In this document: piece after piece, positions 26,139-33,633 of the stretch
Position numbering within the stretch: the first letter of the stretch is position 1
Layout of the letters: the number at the start of each line of letters is the position of its first letter
Assembly: GCA_045635085.1 (NCBI GenBank)
Contig: JAZRBM010000004.1
Coordinates: 202,147 to 266,146 of the forward strand
Length of the DNA: 64,000 bases
Reading direction: 5' to 3'
Source: Congzhengia sp045635085
Lineage (GTDB): Bacteria > Bacillota > Clostridia > UBA1381 > UBA9506
Notes under the pieces: model-generated
Seen by the model: only the letters and a program-made list of their open reading frames with translations
Told to the model about the DNA's origin: nothing
Database searches by the model: none
Position numbers and translations under genes: made by a program

Positions 26139-26310
26139 AAAAAAGTGAGAGAAAAATGGTCGTTGATTTGTAGAACTTTTTGTAAAAGCATTGGTGTTTC
26201 ACTTAAAATAATGTATTTATAGAGTTCTAATAGTTGGTTTATTTAAGTTAGTTTTGGGTAAATGTGAGAGAAAAATATCTCTTAAATAAAAGTATGAGGA
26301 GTTGTTTAAT

Positions 26311-26577
26311 ATGAAGTTATTAGAAATCAAGAACATTGTAGATGGGTATGTTGAAAATGCTCCAGAGATAATGGAAGATAAGTTTGTTATAGTAATGAAA
26401 AACAAGGTCTTTATCTTTGATACAGACGAGGACTTTGATAAAGTATCAAAGCCTATGGAAAAAGATAAATCAGTTACAGGGTTAGATATATTGAGAAAAT
26501 TAGATAAAGACACTTCATTTGACGAAGGCACATATTATGTTGCTTTTGGTGAAGAAGGTTGTTTAGAAATAGAATGA
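26311..26577 (+). CDS. Small hypothetical protein (88 aa)
   Basis: An acidic, soluble alpha/beta protein (KFVIVMKNKVFIFDTDEDFD; YYVAFGEEGCLEIE). Unrecognised. ATG 26311 follows GAGGAG. It is the first gene of the P5 operon; its stop codon lies within the ribosome site of the next gene, suggesting coupled translation. Confidence 0.55.
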   Translation: MKLLEIKNIVDGYVENAPEIMEDKFVIVMKNKVFIFDTDEDFDKVSKPMEKDKSVTGLDILRKLDKDTSFDEGTYYVAFGEEGCLEIE

Positions 26578-26591
26578 AGGAGATGTTTAAT

Positions 26592-26792
26592 ATGAAAAAG
26601 ATTTTAGGAAATAGATTAACAGTAATTGCATCAGCAATTAGTTTATTGTTAGGTTTAGTATTAGCAATAGGACTTAAGAATGTTATTGGTTGGTATTTTG
26701 TAGGTGGTTTTGGTTTGTGGTATTTAGGTTGTATGATTTTGGATGTTCCTTCTTACGTAAGAGAGCAGAAAATAAAGTATAAAATTATGTAA
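26592..26792 (+). CDS. Small two-helix membrane protein (66 aa)
   Basis: Two hydrophobic segments (VIASAISLLLGLVLAIGL and WYFVGGFGLWYLGCMIL) and a basic C-terminus (REQKIKYKIM) predict a small inner-membrane hairpin protein. No family recognised. ATG 26592 follows AAGGAG at a suitable distance. Confidence 0.6.
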   Translation: MKKILGNRLTVIASAISLLLGLVLAIGLKNVIGWYFVGGFGLWYLGCMILDVPSYVREQKIKYKIM

Positions 26793-26811
26793 AATTAAGG
26801 GGGTTTTAATT

Positions 26812-27297
26812 ATGGAAAATAAAGAAAACAAAGTAATTACAAATGAAGTTGAGAGAAGTAAAATGTATGTTAATTTAGGTATGCTTGAAGTAACACCAGA
26901 GATGCTCGAAAAGACAACTGATGAAAAGATTGCTGAAATGGAAAGACAGAAATATCAGTTGAATAAGGAAAAAGAAGCACTTGAAGAAGTTAAAGATACT
27001 CAGTTAGACATTGAAGGTATTGAAACTTCAGAGGATAGAATGGCGGCAGCCTTGACTATTCTTGAAAAAGAAAGAGAATTACAGGAAATGAGAGAAAAAG
27101 AACAAAAGAAAGAAATTAGAAATAAGAAAATTAAGAGAACAGTAAAATTGATTATTTTAATAGCAATCACACTTATTCTTTTATTTGCTTGGTTATCAGG
27201 TTATAGAATACCTGTTCCTGATGCTTGGGTAGTAAGAGTTCAAGAGATATGGAATGCAGCAGTAAAATGGGCACAAGATTATTTCGTGGCAGGTTAA
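26812..27297 (+). CDS. Coiled-coil, single-membrane-helix protein (161 aa)
   Basis: A charged N-terminal cytoplasmic coiled coil (EMERQKYQLNKEKEALEEV, EREL...MREKEQKKE), a basic stretch, one membrane helix (LIILIAITLILLFAWL), and a short extracellular tail (YRIPVPDAWVVRVQEIWNAA). The layout and helix neighbourhood match the next gene, so the two may be divergent paralogues and could heteromerise. No signal peptide. Function unknown. Confidence 0.6.
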   Translation: MENKENKVITNEVERSKMYVNLGMLEVTPEMLEKTTDEKIAEMERQKYQLNKEKEALEEVKDTQLDIEGIETSEDRMAAALTILEKERELQEMREKEQKKEIRNKKIKRTVKLIILIAITLILLFAWLSGYRIPVPDAWVVRVQEIWNAAVKWAQDYFVAG

Positions 27298-27337
27298 GGA
27301 TATGGTATTAAAATAATTTAGAGAGGATGATTGAGTT

Positions 27338-28060
27338 ATGAGTAATAAAGATAAGAAAAATATGGAGTTAAAGAATGAATTAAATAAAGATGGTTTGTCA
27401 GAGTTTGTTAATAAAAAGGATGTTGCTTTGACACCAGAGGAAATACAGGCTTTAGCAGCAGCAAAGGCTATTGAATTAAGAGAAAAAGATAAGAAATTGG
27501 CTGAAGAAAGAGAAGCTGAAGCAAAAAAAGAAGAAAGAGGCAAGAAAATCAGAAAGTGGTTAATGCTTGGTATAATGATATTGATTATCTTATTATTGAT
27601 GGTAAGATGTTCACAATTACCTCTTCCAGAGCAAGTTCAAGAGTTTATTGACAAAGCATTTGAAGATACAGTAGGACAAGATGAAGTTCCAGAGAAAGAA
27701 GAAAAACCTTATGATGCAAGATTTTCAATGCTTACAATTAGTATGAATAAAGTTCCTGTATTTGAAAATGGTAAAGCAAAAGGTAATTTACAGATTTTGA
27801 ATGATGAAAAGAATGTTTATAATCAATTTGTTGAAATATACATACTTGATGAAGATGGTAATGAGTTTTTAAAACCTGTATATACTTCAGGTTTAATTGG
27901 TATAGGTCAAGTGTTGCAAGAAGATACATTGGATGAGAACTTACCTGCTGGTAAATACAATGCGGTTGCCTATTTTACTGCTGTTCATCCAGAAACAAAT
28001 GCTATATCAGGAAAAGCAGGTGCAAAAATTGAAATAACAGTATTAAATACGGTGCAATAA
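27338..28060 (+). CDS. Coiled-coil membrane protein with extracellular domain (240 aa)
   Basis: A cytoplasmic charged coiled coil (AAAKAIELREKDKKLAEERE), one membrane helix (WLMLGIMILIILLLMV) and a 140-residue extracellular domain. The segment after the helix (LPLPEQVQEFIDKAF) resembles that of the preceding protein. The outer domain is beta-rich (LQILNDEKNVYNQFVEIYIL; LPAGKYNAVAYFTAV), like a small Ig-type fold. The two proteins plus the 66-residue membrane protein look like one envelope complex. No known family assigned. Confidence 0.6.
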   Translation: MSNKDKKNMELKNELNKDGLSEFVNKKDVALTPEEIQALAAAKAIELREKDKKLAEEREAEAKKEERGKKIRKWLMLGIMILIILLLMVRCSQLPLPEQVQEFIDKAFEDTVGQDEVPEKEEKPYDARFSMLTISMNKVPVFENGKAKGNLQILNDEKNVYNQFVEIYILDEDGNEFLKPVYTSGLIGIGQVLQEDTLDENLPAGKYNAVAYFTAVHPETNAISGKAGAKIEITVLNTVQ

Positions 28061-28069
28061 AGAGAAATA

Positions 28070-28092
28070 TGGGTAGGTCTTCCACCTACCCA
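28070..28092 (+). terminator. Hairpin between membrane genes and the 28120 gene
   Basis: TGGGTAGGT and ACCTACCCA pair around CTTCC, shortly after the stop codon. There is no T-run, so partial termination or transcript processing is more likely than a full stop. Confidence 0.5.
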
Positions 28093-28119
28093 CCTCTCTA
28101 AAAAAGGAGTGAAGAAAAG

Positions 28120-28809
28120 ATGGAAAGTGTATTCAAGAGTTTAAGGAAAATGGCAATTGAAACTGATAAGACATTAGAAAAATGTCCTTCTGGTACTCAA
28201 ACAGAAATGGTATATAAAGATAAAAAATATTTGATTGAAAGAATTGAAAAATACCTAAAATCGTATGAATGGTTAAAACATAATGAGTATAAAGATAAAA
28301 TCAAGTTTTACATAGAAAACGGTTATGACTATGATGCATTTTGTGAGCAGTTTGGTATTAAATATCAGAATGCAAGAAGTACCATTCGTTATGCAGGTAA
28401 TCAGTTCAAGGAAAAAATAGGAGAAAACACTATTGCATTATTAAAGTTAGACAAGATACAAGAGGCAAAGGCCTCATTTGAAGTTGCAAGTGGTAATATT
28501 AAGGTAAAAGATTATCTATTAAAAGAGTTTGCAGAGTTTATGCCAGATAGAAAGTTTGGAGTTTACAAGTTAGAAGATTGTAAAGAAGAATTGGAAATCT
28601 TAAGGGTTATGAGTAGTATTATGGCTGATTATTATGCTGATATTATGGACAAAAACAAGATGGCTTACCTTGTAAATCTTATTGAGGGAAAGTCAAGAAA
28701 AGCAGATATGTTAAGACCTTATTTGATAGGGTTAATGAGTTATAAATATACTGCTGATGAAGTAATTGAAGCTGAAAAGAATATTGATTATGAAAACTTA
28801 TATTATTAA
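28120..28809 (+). CDS. Hypothetical helical protein with possible helix-turn-helix (229 aa)
   Basis: A soluble, basic, helical protein. The segment YDAFCEQFGIKYQNARSTIR near residue 70 has the shape of a helix-turn-helix, followed by a long helix (YAGNQFKEKIGENTIALLKL). No recognised family. AAGGAG precedes the ATG. Being downstream of the membrane block, it could be a regulator or a cytoplasmic partner; neither is established. Confidence 0.5.
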   Translation: MESVFKSLRKMAIETDKTLEKCPSGTQTEMVYKDKKYLIERIEKYLKSYEWLKHNEYKDKIKFYIENGYDYDAFCEQFGIKYQNARSTIRYAGNQFKEKIGENTIALLKLDKIQEAKASFEVASGNIKVKDYLLKEFAEFMPDRKFGVYKLEDCKEELEILRVMSSIMADYYADIMDKNKMAYLVNLIEGKSRKADMLRPYLIGLMSYKYTADEVIEAEKNIDYENLYY

Positions 28810-28827
28810 GAAAAGAGGTTAAGTGTT

Positions 28828-29097
28828 ATGTCAGATAAGTTTGTAAACGTATGGAAAAGTGAAGAATTAAAAAAAGAAGTATATGAAAAAGTAAATGAAA
28901 TAAAGGTTGGTAATGTTGGTGGTTATTTTGTAGCAATAGTTCCTACTCCCTTTGTAGGTAAAGCGCTTGAAATAGCAGAAGTAAGTGGTGAAAAAAGAAT
29001 TGTGTTAAAATTAGATTATAAAGGTTGTGTTTTTGCTAATACATACCCTTATGATGATAGTATTAAAACAATGTTTATAGTTGCAGTAGAAATATAA
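28828..29097 (+). CDS. Small hypothetical protein (89 aa)
   Basis: A small alpha/beta protein with a beta-rich centre (GNVGGYFVAIVPTPFVGKAL; KRIVLKLDYKGCVFAN). No membrane segment or known motif. Start ATG with AGAGG upstream. Terminator follows. Confidence 0.5.
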   Translation: MSDKFVNVWKSEELKKEVYEKVNEIKVGNVGGYFVAIVPTPFVGKALEIAEVSGEKRIVLKLDYKGCVFANTYPYDDSIKTMFIVAVEI

Positions 29098-29123
29098 AAT
29101 ATTTAAGAATGTATAATAACTTG

Positions 29124-29160
29124 AAGAGGATGGTAGTGAAATACTACCATCCTCTTCTCT
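29124..29160 (+). terminator. Terminator of the 28120-28828 genes
   Basis: AAGAGGATGGTAGT and ACTACCATCCTCTT form a perfect 14-bp stem with a GAAAT loop, followed by CTCTTATG. Confidence 0.75.
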
Positions 29161-29204
29161 TATGTTTATGGGTTATAAAAAAGTATAAACTTTTTTTATA
29201 CTTA

Positions 29205-29253
29205 TGGACAGTTATCCTTATTATTGGACACTTATAATTATTTTAAGTATAAA
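29205..29253 (+). promoter_or_regulatory. Element promoter P6 with paired TGGACA boxes
   Basis: TGGACAGTTATCC at 29205 and TGGACACTTATAA at 29225, 20 bases apart; 17 bases after the second box is TATAAA at 29248. Spacer ends in TTAAG. The RHH gene starts 35 bases downstream. This is the cleanest example of the family. Confidence 0.75.
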
Positions 29254-29288
29254 GATAAACAAGGAAAATATGAAAGGTGGTGCTTAAA

Positions 29289-29459
29289 ATGGCTAAATCT
29301 AAAAAAGAAGTCAATATAATTGCTTTAAAGGTATCATCAGAAAGAAAGAAAATGATACAAGATGCAGCAAAAGGACTTGGTTTAACAGTTAGTGGTTTAA
29401 TGAATGTTGCTGTAAATGAATACATTAAAAGTAATGTAAACATTGAGTTAAGCAAGTAA
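29289..29459 (+). CDS. Ribbon-helix-helix DNA-binding protein (56 aa)
   Basis: A 56-residue Arc/MetJ-like protein: basic N-terminus (AKSKKEV), strand (NIIALKVS), helix A (ERKKMIQDAAKGLG), turn, and helix B (TVSGLMNVAVNEYIKSN). Such proteins dimerise through the strand and bind operators or centromeres as repeats. It lies under P6 and 1.2 kb before the phased TTTTATAAAA array. Either the TGGACA promoters or that array could be its target; both are inference. ATG 29289 fits AAAGGTGG better than the ATG 12 bases upstream. Confidence 0.75.
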   Translation: MAKSKKEVNIIALKVSSERKKMIQDAAKGLGLTVSGLMNVAVNEYIKSNVNIELSK

Positions 29460-29547
29460 TTAGTTTGTTATGGTTAAGTGATGAAAAGTAGTTTTTAGTT
29501 CGTGAAAAATAGTCTAAATTATGTAATAAAAGCGAGGTTTCATCATT

Positions 29548-30672
29548 ATGAGTATTTGGGAAAGTTATTATAATAATGGGTTTGAAAGATATGTAAAAGT
29601 AGAAATAAGTAAAGAAGAAATAAATAAGGTAAAATGGTTGGCTGATAGAATTGCAGCATCCAAAAAGGATGAGTTTGCTTATAAAGAAGATGGTATAGGC
29701 ATAGCAAAAAGGTATTTTACAGGTTTAGTTGGAGAATATGCAGTAGTTAAGGTGTTGCATAATTGGGGTTTGAGTAAAAGATATAATTTCTATCAGACAG
29801 TTGGTGCATCTTATGATTTCAATATTCCTGACTTAATAGAATATGGTTTTGGTGTAGGTTGTAAAACTTGTGGATATGGTAGGAATATTAAAGTTAAGGA
29901 AAATGAAGTATACCCTGAAATTATTAGTGTTTACTCTGAGGATAGTAAATATAAGAGTGATAATGTGGATGCAGTTGTATTTATTTGTGGTATAGGTACA
30001 CCTGAAATCTTAAATGAGTATTCAAGTGCAGATTTAATTACTGAAGATATTATTCATAATAAGGATGGAAAGGTAACAGCAAAGGTTGGTTTCAATAGAT
30101 TTGATAAACTTATGGCCTTTACCCCTGATAATATTATGAAGTTCAAAAGCAATTTAAATGTTAATTGGTATGTTGATATTACAGATAAGAAAAAGGAAAC
30201 AATGTTCAGTTATACCACTTATGTAGATTACAAAGAGATTGATGGTAAATTACAGTTGATATTTTACAATTCTGATAAGGATATAAGATTAAACTCTATC
30301 GTGGAAGTTGTAGACCCATATAGCGAAGATGGCATTAAAAAATTAGAGAACATATTAAATACACACAGATTATATGTAGGTTATAGAATTAGAACAGTTT
30401 TTGAGTGGATACAAACATATTGGAAAGATAAGAAATTAGAGATACATTGTATGGACTTTTGGGAAATGGTATATGGAGATGAATTACATAAAATGTCATG
30501 GTCTATGAAGAATAGAAGCGAGGGGTTATCTAATCTTAATCTCATTAGACATAATGCTATTGAGAAAATCAGTCATGATATGAGAAAAGCAAGATGTGAT
30601 TTTGCTTATATGAACTTATATCTGTTTATATGGGTAATAAGAACACATAAAAGGGTTTCTTATGTTGCTTAA
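29548..30672 (+). CDS. Hypothetical protein, possible PD-(D/E)xK-type nuclease (374 aa)
   Basis: An unrecognised protein. Near residues 55-115 the order GLVGEYAVVKVLHNW, then YDFNIPD, then GFGVGCKTC resembles the Glu...Asp...(E/C)xK core of restriction-endonuclease-like folds, where the usual VKT is here GCKT. The remainder is mixed alpha/beta with many aromatic residues and no second recognisable domain. No membrane segment. It follows the RHH gene by 88 bases. Nuclease activity is a hypothesis resting on a weak motif order; the active-site acid before the Lys is not evident. Confidence 0.45.
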   Translation: MSIWESYYNNGFERYVKVEISKEEINKVKWLADRIAASKKDEFAYKEDGIGIAKRYFTGLVGEYAVVKVLHNWGLSKRYNFYQTVGASYDFNIPDLIEYGFGVGCKTCGYGRNIKVKENEVYPEIISVYSEDSKYKSDNVDAVVFICGIGTPEILNEYSSADLITEDIIHNKDGKVTAKVGFNRFDKLMAFTPDNIMKFKSNLNVNWYVDITDKKKETMFSYTTYVDYKEIDGKLQLIFYNSDKDIRLNSIVEVVDPYSEDGIKKLENILNTHRLYVGYRIRTVFEWIQTYWKDKKLEIHCMDFWEMVYGDELHKMSWSMKNRSEGLSNLNLIRHNAIEKISHDMRKARCDFAYMNLYLFIWVIRTHKRVSYVA

Positions 30673-30692
30673 TAATTCAATAAATAATAGAG

Positions 30693-30866
30693 TTTTATAA
30701 AATAATCAGGAAAAGAGCTAAAACTATATGGTTTTTTATAAAACAAATCATAAAGTTATAAAACATTCAACTTTTATTATAAAAAATTGAACTCTTTTTA
30801 TAAAAATTGAATGAGTTTTATAAAATAGAGGGCAGATTTTATAAAAGCAAACGGTTTTTTATAAAA
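30693..30866. repeat. Phased array of TTTTATAAAA palindromes
   Basis: Copies of TTTTATAAAA start at 30693, 30734, 30796, 30816, 30837 and 30857; shorter TTATAAAA copies lie at 30756 and 30777. Steps are 41, 22, 21, 19, 20, 21 and 20 bases: one site every two helical turns with one site missing. It fills most of the gene-free gap 30673-31039. Such phased short palindromes are typical of centromeres, iterons or cooperative operators. Confidence 0.6.
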
Positions 30867-31008
30867 AAATCAACTTTTTTCAAAGCACTATACTATATTA
30901 TATTTTTGCTTTATATTATCTGCCTTTTACTAATATTAGATATATATAGTGGTTAAAAAAATACATAATTTGAATGTAAAATCTTTTAGGTATAAAAGGC
31001 ATAAGAAA

Positions 31009-31034
31009 AGGGTTTCATTTCTGAAACCCTATAA
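31009..31034 (-). terminator. Terminator of the minus-strand sortase-like operon
   Basis: AGGGTTTCA and TGAAACCCT pair around TTTC, eight bases past the stop codon of the minus-strand gene. Read on the minus strand it is followed by TTTCTTATG, a weak T tract. Confidence 0.65.
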
Positions 31035-31039
31035 AATAA

Positions 31040-31573
31040 TTAATTAACAGATTGGAAGTAAACAATCCAAACATTTTGCCAATTATTTAAACACGTATAA
31101 CAGGTAATACCACCCTTGTTTGAATTATACATTATAGAATTGTAATTCTTATCTGTAAGTTCATTACCTGTATTATGACCTATGAAGGATGCAGTACAAA
31201 TATACTCCTTTAACCTATAACCCTCATTAAAATATGCTCTTGTTCCAACAGAGCAATCACATATTTTTGAAAATCCTTGATTAGTATGGTCTGCTATAAC
31301 AATCATATCACCTTGACCAAACATTGCAGCACTATCTTGATTATCTACTACTTTCTGGTCTCGTGAATTAAAGCAAGCGACATTTATATTAGTGTCTGGT
31401 ATTGAAAATCTACCTAACATTAAGTCTCTTTTATTTAATTCGTTTACTAATTCTATATCATAAAATTGTTGATATTCAGTAGTTGGTAGTTCTTTGATAG
31501 ATTGCTTTTCAACTATGTTTGAAGGGTTAATTGATAATGTAAGTGCAATACCTAAAATAATTATTTTAAACAT
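31040..31573 (-). CDS. Secreted sortase-like protein, probably degenerate
   Basis: A 177-residue protein with a signal peptide (IIILGIALTLSINPSN). The sortase fold markers are recognisable: FSIPDTNINVACF near the start, MIVIADHTNQGF with the catalytic-position His, and GITCYTC with the catalytic-position Cys. The Arg normally found six to ten residues after that Cys is absent (LNNWQNVWIVYF). Class assignment is unclear. It may be inactive, use another residue, or serve as a binding protein. No LPxTG substrate was noticed among the element proteins. ATG 31573 fits AAAGGAG; the upstream GTG overlaps it. Confidence 0.6.
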   Translation of the reverse strand: MFKIIILGIALTLSINPSNIVEKQSIKELPTTEYQQFYDIELVNELNKRDLMLGRFSIPDTNINVACFNSRDQKVVDNQDSAAMFGQGDMIVIADHTNQGFSKICDCSVGTRAYFNEGYRLKEYICTASFIGHNTGNELTDKNYNSIMYNSNKGGITCYTCLNNWQNVWIVYFQSVN

Positions 31574-31608
31574 ACTATTCACTCCTTTCTATAAATAGAG
31601 AAAGGACA

Positions 31609-32112
31609 TTAATGAATGTCCTTTTCGTCTAACTGTTTCCACACTTCATTCATAACATAGTTATGAATAACTTCATCAACAGCATCGATAATTCCGTTTA
31701 TTTTTTCTGATTTCTCTATACTGTCTTTATTAACTAAAGAAACAAGGTGCCATTTAAGATTTCTTAAATGTGCTATATGAAAAGCATCGAGTAAAACAGA
31801 ACCAAATAAATTATCTTTTGATACTTCTATACCATCCTGGAAACCCTGTTCATAACAAGGACAAGTATCACCATCAAAATGCTCATCTTCTTCACACTCA
31901 TACTCATTATGGCCTAATTCAGAATGACCACAATCATAATCAGTATCAATACCCTCAAATACCTCTGCCTTCTGTAAATCATAGCAGTTTTTAAAACCTT
32001 TACAAAAAGCTTCATACTCTTCATCTGTTTCTCCTAATAATCTTTCAATGTTGAAAGGAAAAATAGGATTGTTAGCCTTTGTAATTCTTCTTGAAATATC
32101 AAAGTTAAACAT
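31609..32112 (-). CDS. Cys- and Asp-rich hypothetical protein (167 aa)
   Basis: A soluble acidic protein with a striking central cluster of Cys, His, Asp and Glu (YDCGHSELGHNEYECEEDEH and DTCPCYEQGFQDG), which could bind one or two metal ions, flanked by helical regions. No known family. ATG 32112 is preceded by GGAGG. It precedes the sortase-like gene by about 35 bases on the minus strand and is likely cotranscribed with it. Confidence 0.55.
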   Translation of the reverse strand: MFNFDISRRITKANNPIFPFNIERLLGETDEEYEAFCKGFKNCYDLQKAEVFEGIDTDYDCGHSELGHNEYECEEDEHFDGDTCPCYEQGFQDGIEVSKDNLFGSVLLDAFHIAHLRNLKWHLVSLVNKDSIEKSEKINGIIDAVDEVIHNYVMNEVWKQLDEKDIH

Positions 32113-32280
32113 AATTAAAACCTCCAATTTTTTTTATTTAGGAACTGTTATTCAGTTCTCCTTACAAAACAAAGTAGATTATTCTGTAGTAAGTGAACTG
32201 TATATGTCCAAAAGGGTTTTTAAATTGTTAGAGGTCTAAAATAGATTAGCAAGTTATAAATACATTGAAATTAAAATGTC

Positions 32281-32613
32281 TATAAGATTTGCAATTATGA
32301 AGTCCTGCATATTTTACATAATTTAGGTGTATTTTCAATCAGTTTTACATAATTGATGTGTGAGAAAAAAGTGAGACAAAACCTCACATAATTTTGTCAA
32401 ACACTAATTTTTATTAATTTTAAGGGTTAAAAACCATAGTTTTAATATTCAGCTATAATAAAGAATATATAAATGTGAGAGAAAGTTTTCTTGACTTTAG
32501 GCGGCAAGTTACGGTAACATCAAGCTGCTTTAATTTATGTGATTAATATTTTAGTGTGATTTCAAGTCGTATAAGATTTGAAATTATATAGTCTAAATAT
32601 TTTTACATAATTT
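32281..32613 (+). repeat. Repeated leader sequence (TATAAGATTTG..TTTTACATAATTT)
   Basis: Within the gene-free gap 32113-32676, TATAAGATTTGCAATTATG...TTTTACATAATTT (32281-32324) recurs at 32570-32613 with few changes. Shorter versions precede the next genes: ATCTCAATTATTTTACATAAT near 32986 and AGTCTATATAATTTTGCATAAT near 33321. Each lies 50-100 bases before a small gene or an expected start, suggesting a shared control sequence. Confidence 0.5.
32490..32520 (+). promoter_or_regulatory. Second-family promoter (CTTGACTT..TACGGTAACAT)
   Basis: CTTGACTT at 32490 and TACGG at 32510, then TAACAT as a -10-like hexamer 18 bases after TTGACT. The spacing equals that of the sites at 25687 and 33425. 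It lies about 155 bases before the ATG at 32677. Confidence 0.45.
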
Positions 32614-32676
32614 GATAGTAATTTGAATTATGAAGGGTTGTGGAAGAAAAGAATAGATTATAAGGAGTTGTTTTAT

Positions 32677-32973
32677 ATGAATAACAATTTATTTAAGATT
32701 AGAATAGGAAAAGAAACAAGAGAAGTAATATGTTCTTCAGAAAAGGAATTGGCAGATGCTTTTGCAGATTTATTTAGTTATATGATGACTAATAACATTA
32801 AAATCAATTCCTTAAGTGAAATGGAAGAAGGTCTAAATTGCTCTTGTGAAGTAGAAAAAGATGGTCATAAGGAGTTAGCAACATTTTATATGGACTATGA
32901 ACTTGGTAATGTTGTCCTTTTTGGTGAGGGTTGTGAAATTGAAGATTGCCCTTTTTCTTTTGATAACAATTAA
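32677..32973 (+). CDS. Small hypothetical protein (98 aa), paralogue of next gene
   Basis: A small alpha/beta protein. Its pattern (LFKIRIGKE, then a helix LADAFADLFSYM, then INSLSEMEEGLNCSCEVEKD) aligns by eye with the next gene (FMVIKIDSG, VKDLFDKVRHLI, VKSLSETFVVEIEKDD), so they appear paralogous. Start ATG 32677 is preceded by AAGGAG. No function known. Confidence 0.5.
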   Translation: MNNNLFKIRIGKETREVICSSEKELADAFADLFSYMMTNNIKINSLSEMEEGLNCSCEVEKDGHKELATFYMDYELGNVVLFGEGCEIEDCPFSFDNN

Positions 32974-33028
32974 AAAGGAATTGTGTGATTATATAATCTC
33001 AATTATTTTACATAATATGAGGTAGTTT

Positions 33029-33292
33029 ATGGAAGAAAAGAATTATTTTATTGAAAGCAGGGATTTTATGGTTATAAAAATTGATAGTGGCAAAGGGTTT
33101 AATTTATATTGTGAAGATGTAAAAGACTTATTTGATAAAGTGAGGCATTTAATAAAAGAACTTAGTATGTTGGGTGTTAAAAGTTTATCAGAAACATTTG
33201 TTGTGGAAATAGAAAAGGATGATAAAAAGCATTCTATAAATTGTAATTATCATACTATGACTGTTAATGATTTTAAGGAAATATTTGAATAA
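33029..33292 (+). CDS. Small hypothetical protein (87 aa), paralogue of preceding gene
   Basis: Related to the 32677 product in strand-helix-strand order and in the SLSE motif. It has its own copy of the TTTTACATAAT leader directly upstream, so each paralogue may be regulated separately by the same factor. ATG 33029 with GAGGTAG upstream. Function unknown. Confidence 0.5.
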   Translation: MEEKNYFIESRDFMVIKIDSGKGFNLYCEDVKDLFDKVRHLIKELSMLGVKSLSETFVVEIEKDDKKHSINCNYHTMTVNDFKEIFE

Positions 33293-33424
33293 CAATGTAA
33301 TAGAGTGCTTTAAGTTATAAAGTCTATATAATTTTGCATAATTTAATGGTTAGTTATTGATGAGTAGAAGTTCAGAACTTGTTTCTGGGCATTCTGCTCA
33401 TTTTTGTTTAATACCTGAAAAAAA

Positions 33425-33455
33425 CTTGACTTTAGCGAAGTCGTTACGTTAGTAT
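33425..33455 (+). promoter_or_regulatory. Second-family promoter (CTTGACTT..TACGTTAGTAT)
   Basis: CTTGACTT at 33425 and TACG at 33445, with TAGTAT as -10 (33450), 18 bases after TTGACT. GACTT/AAGTC forms a short inverted repeat between -35 and TACG. It lies in the gene-free gap 33293-33633, about 180 bases before the gene at 33634, and probably drives the recombinase operon. Confidence 0.5.
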
Positions 33456-33633
33456 ACCAGCTAACCTATCAAAATGTCCTGATGTATCTGAAATGTCAAA
33501 AAGTGTTTATTTTCAACGAAATGTCATAAGTAAGGACTTTGGACTTTTTGATATGTAAAAACAAGCAATATTAAGGCATATCTAAAAGTATGTTTTATGA
33601 AATGCCCTAAAAACAATAATAAGGAGTGTTTTA

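Noticed and set aside
30693..30866. CRISPR array
   Set aside because: Repeats are only 8-10 bases and spacers about 10-12 bases without constant longer repeat; no cas genes. Fits phased binding sites instead.
31450..31500. LPTTE motif in the sortase-like protein as a sorting signal
   Set aside because: It lies just behind the signal peptide rather than near the C-terminus and has no following membrane helix and basic tail.
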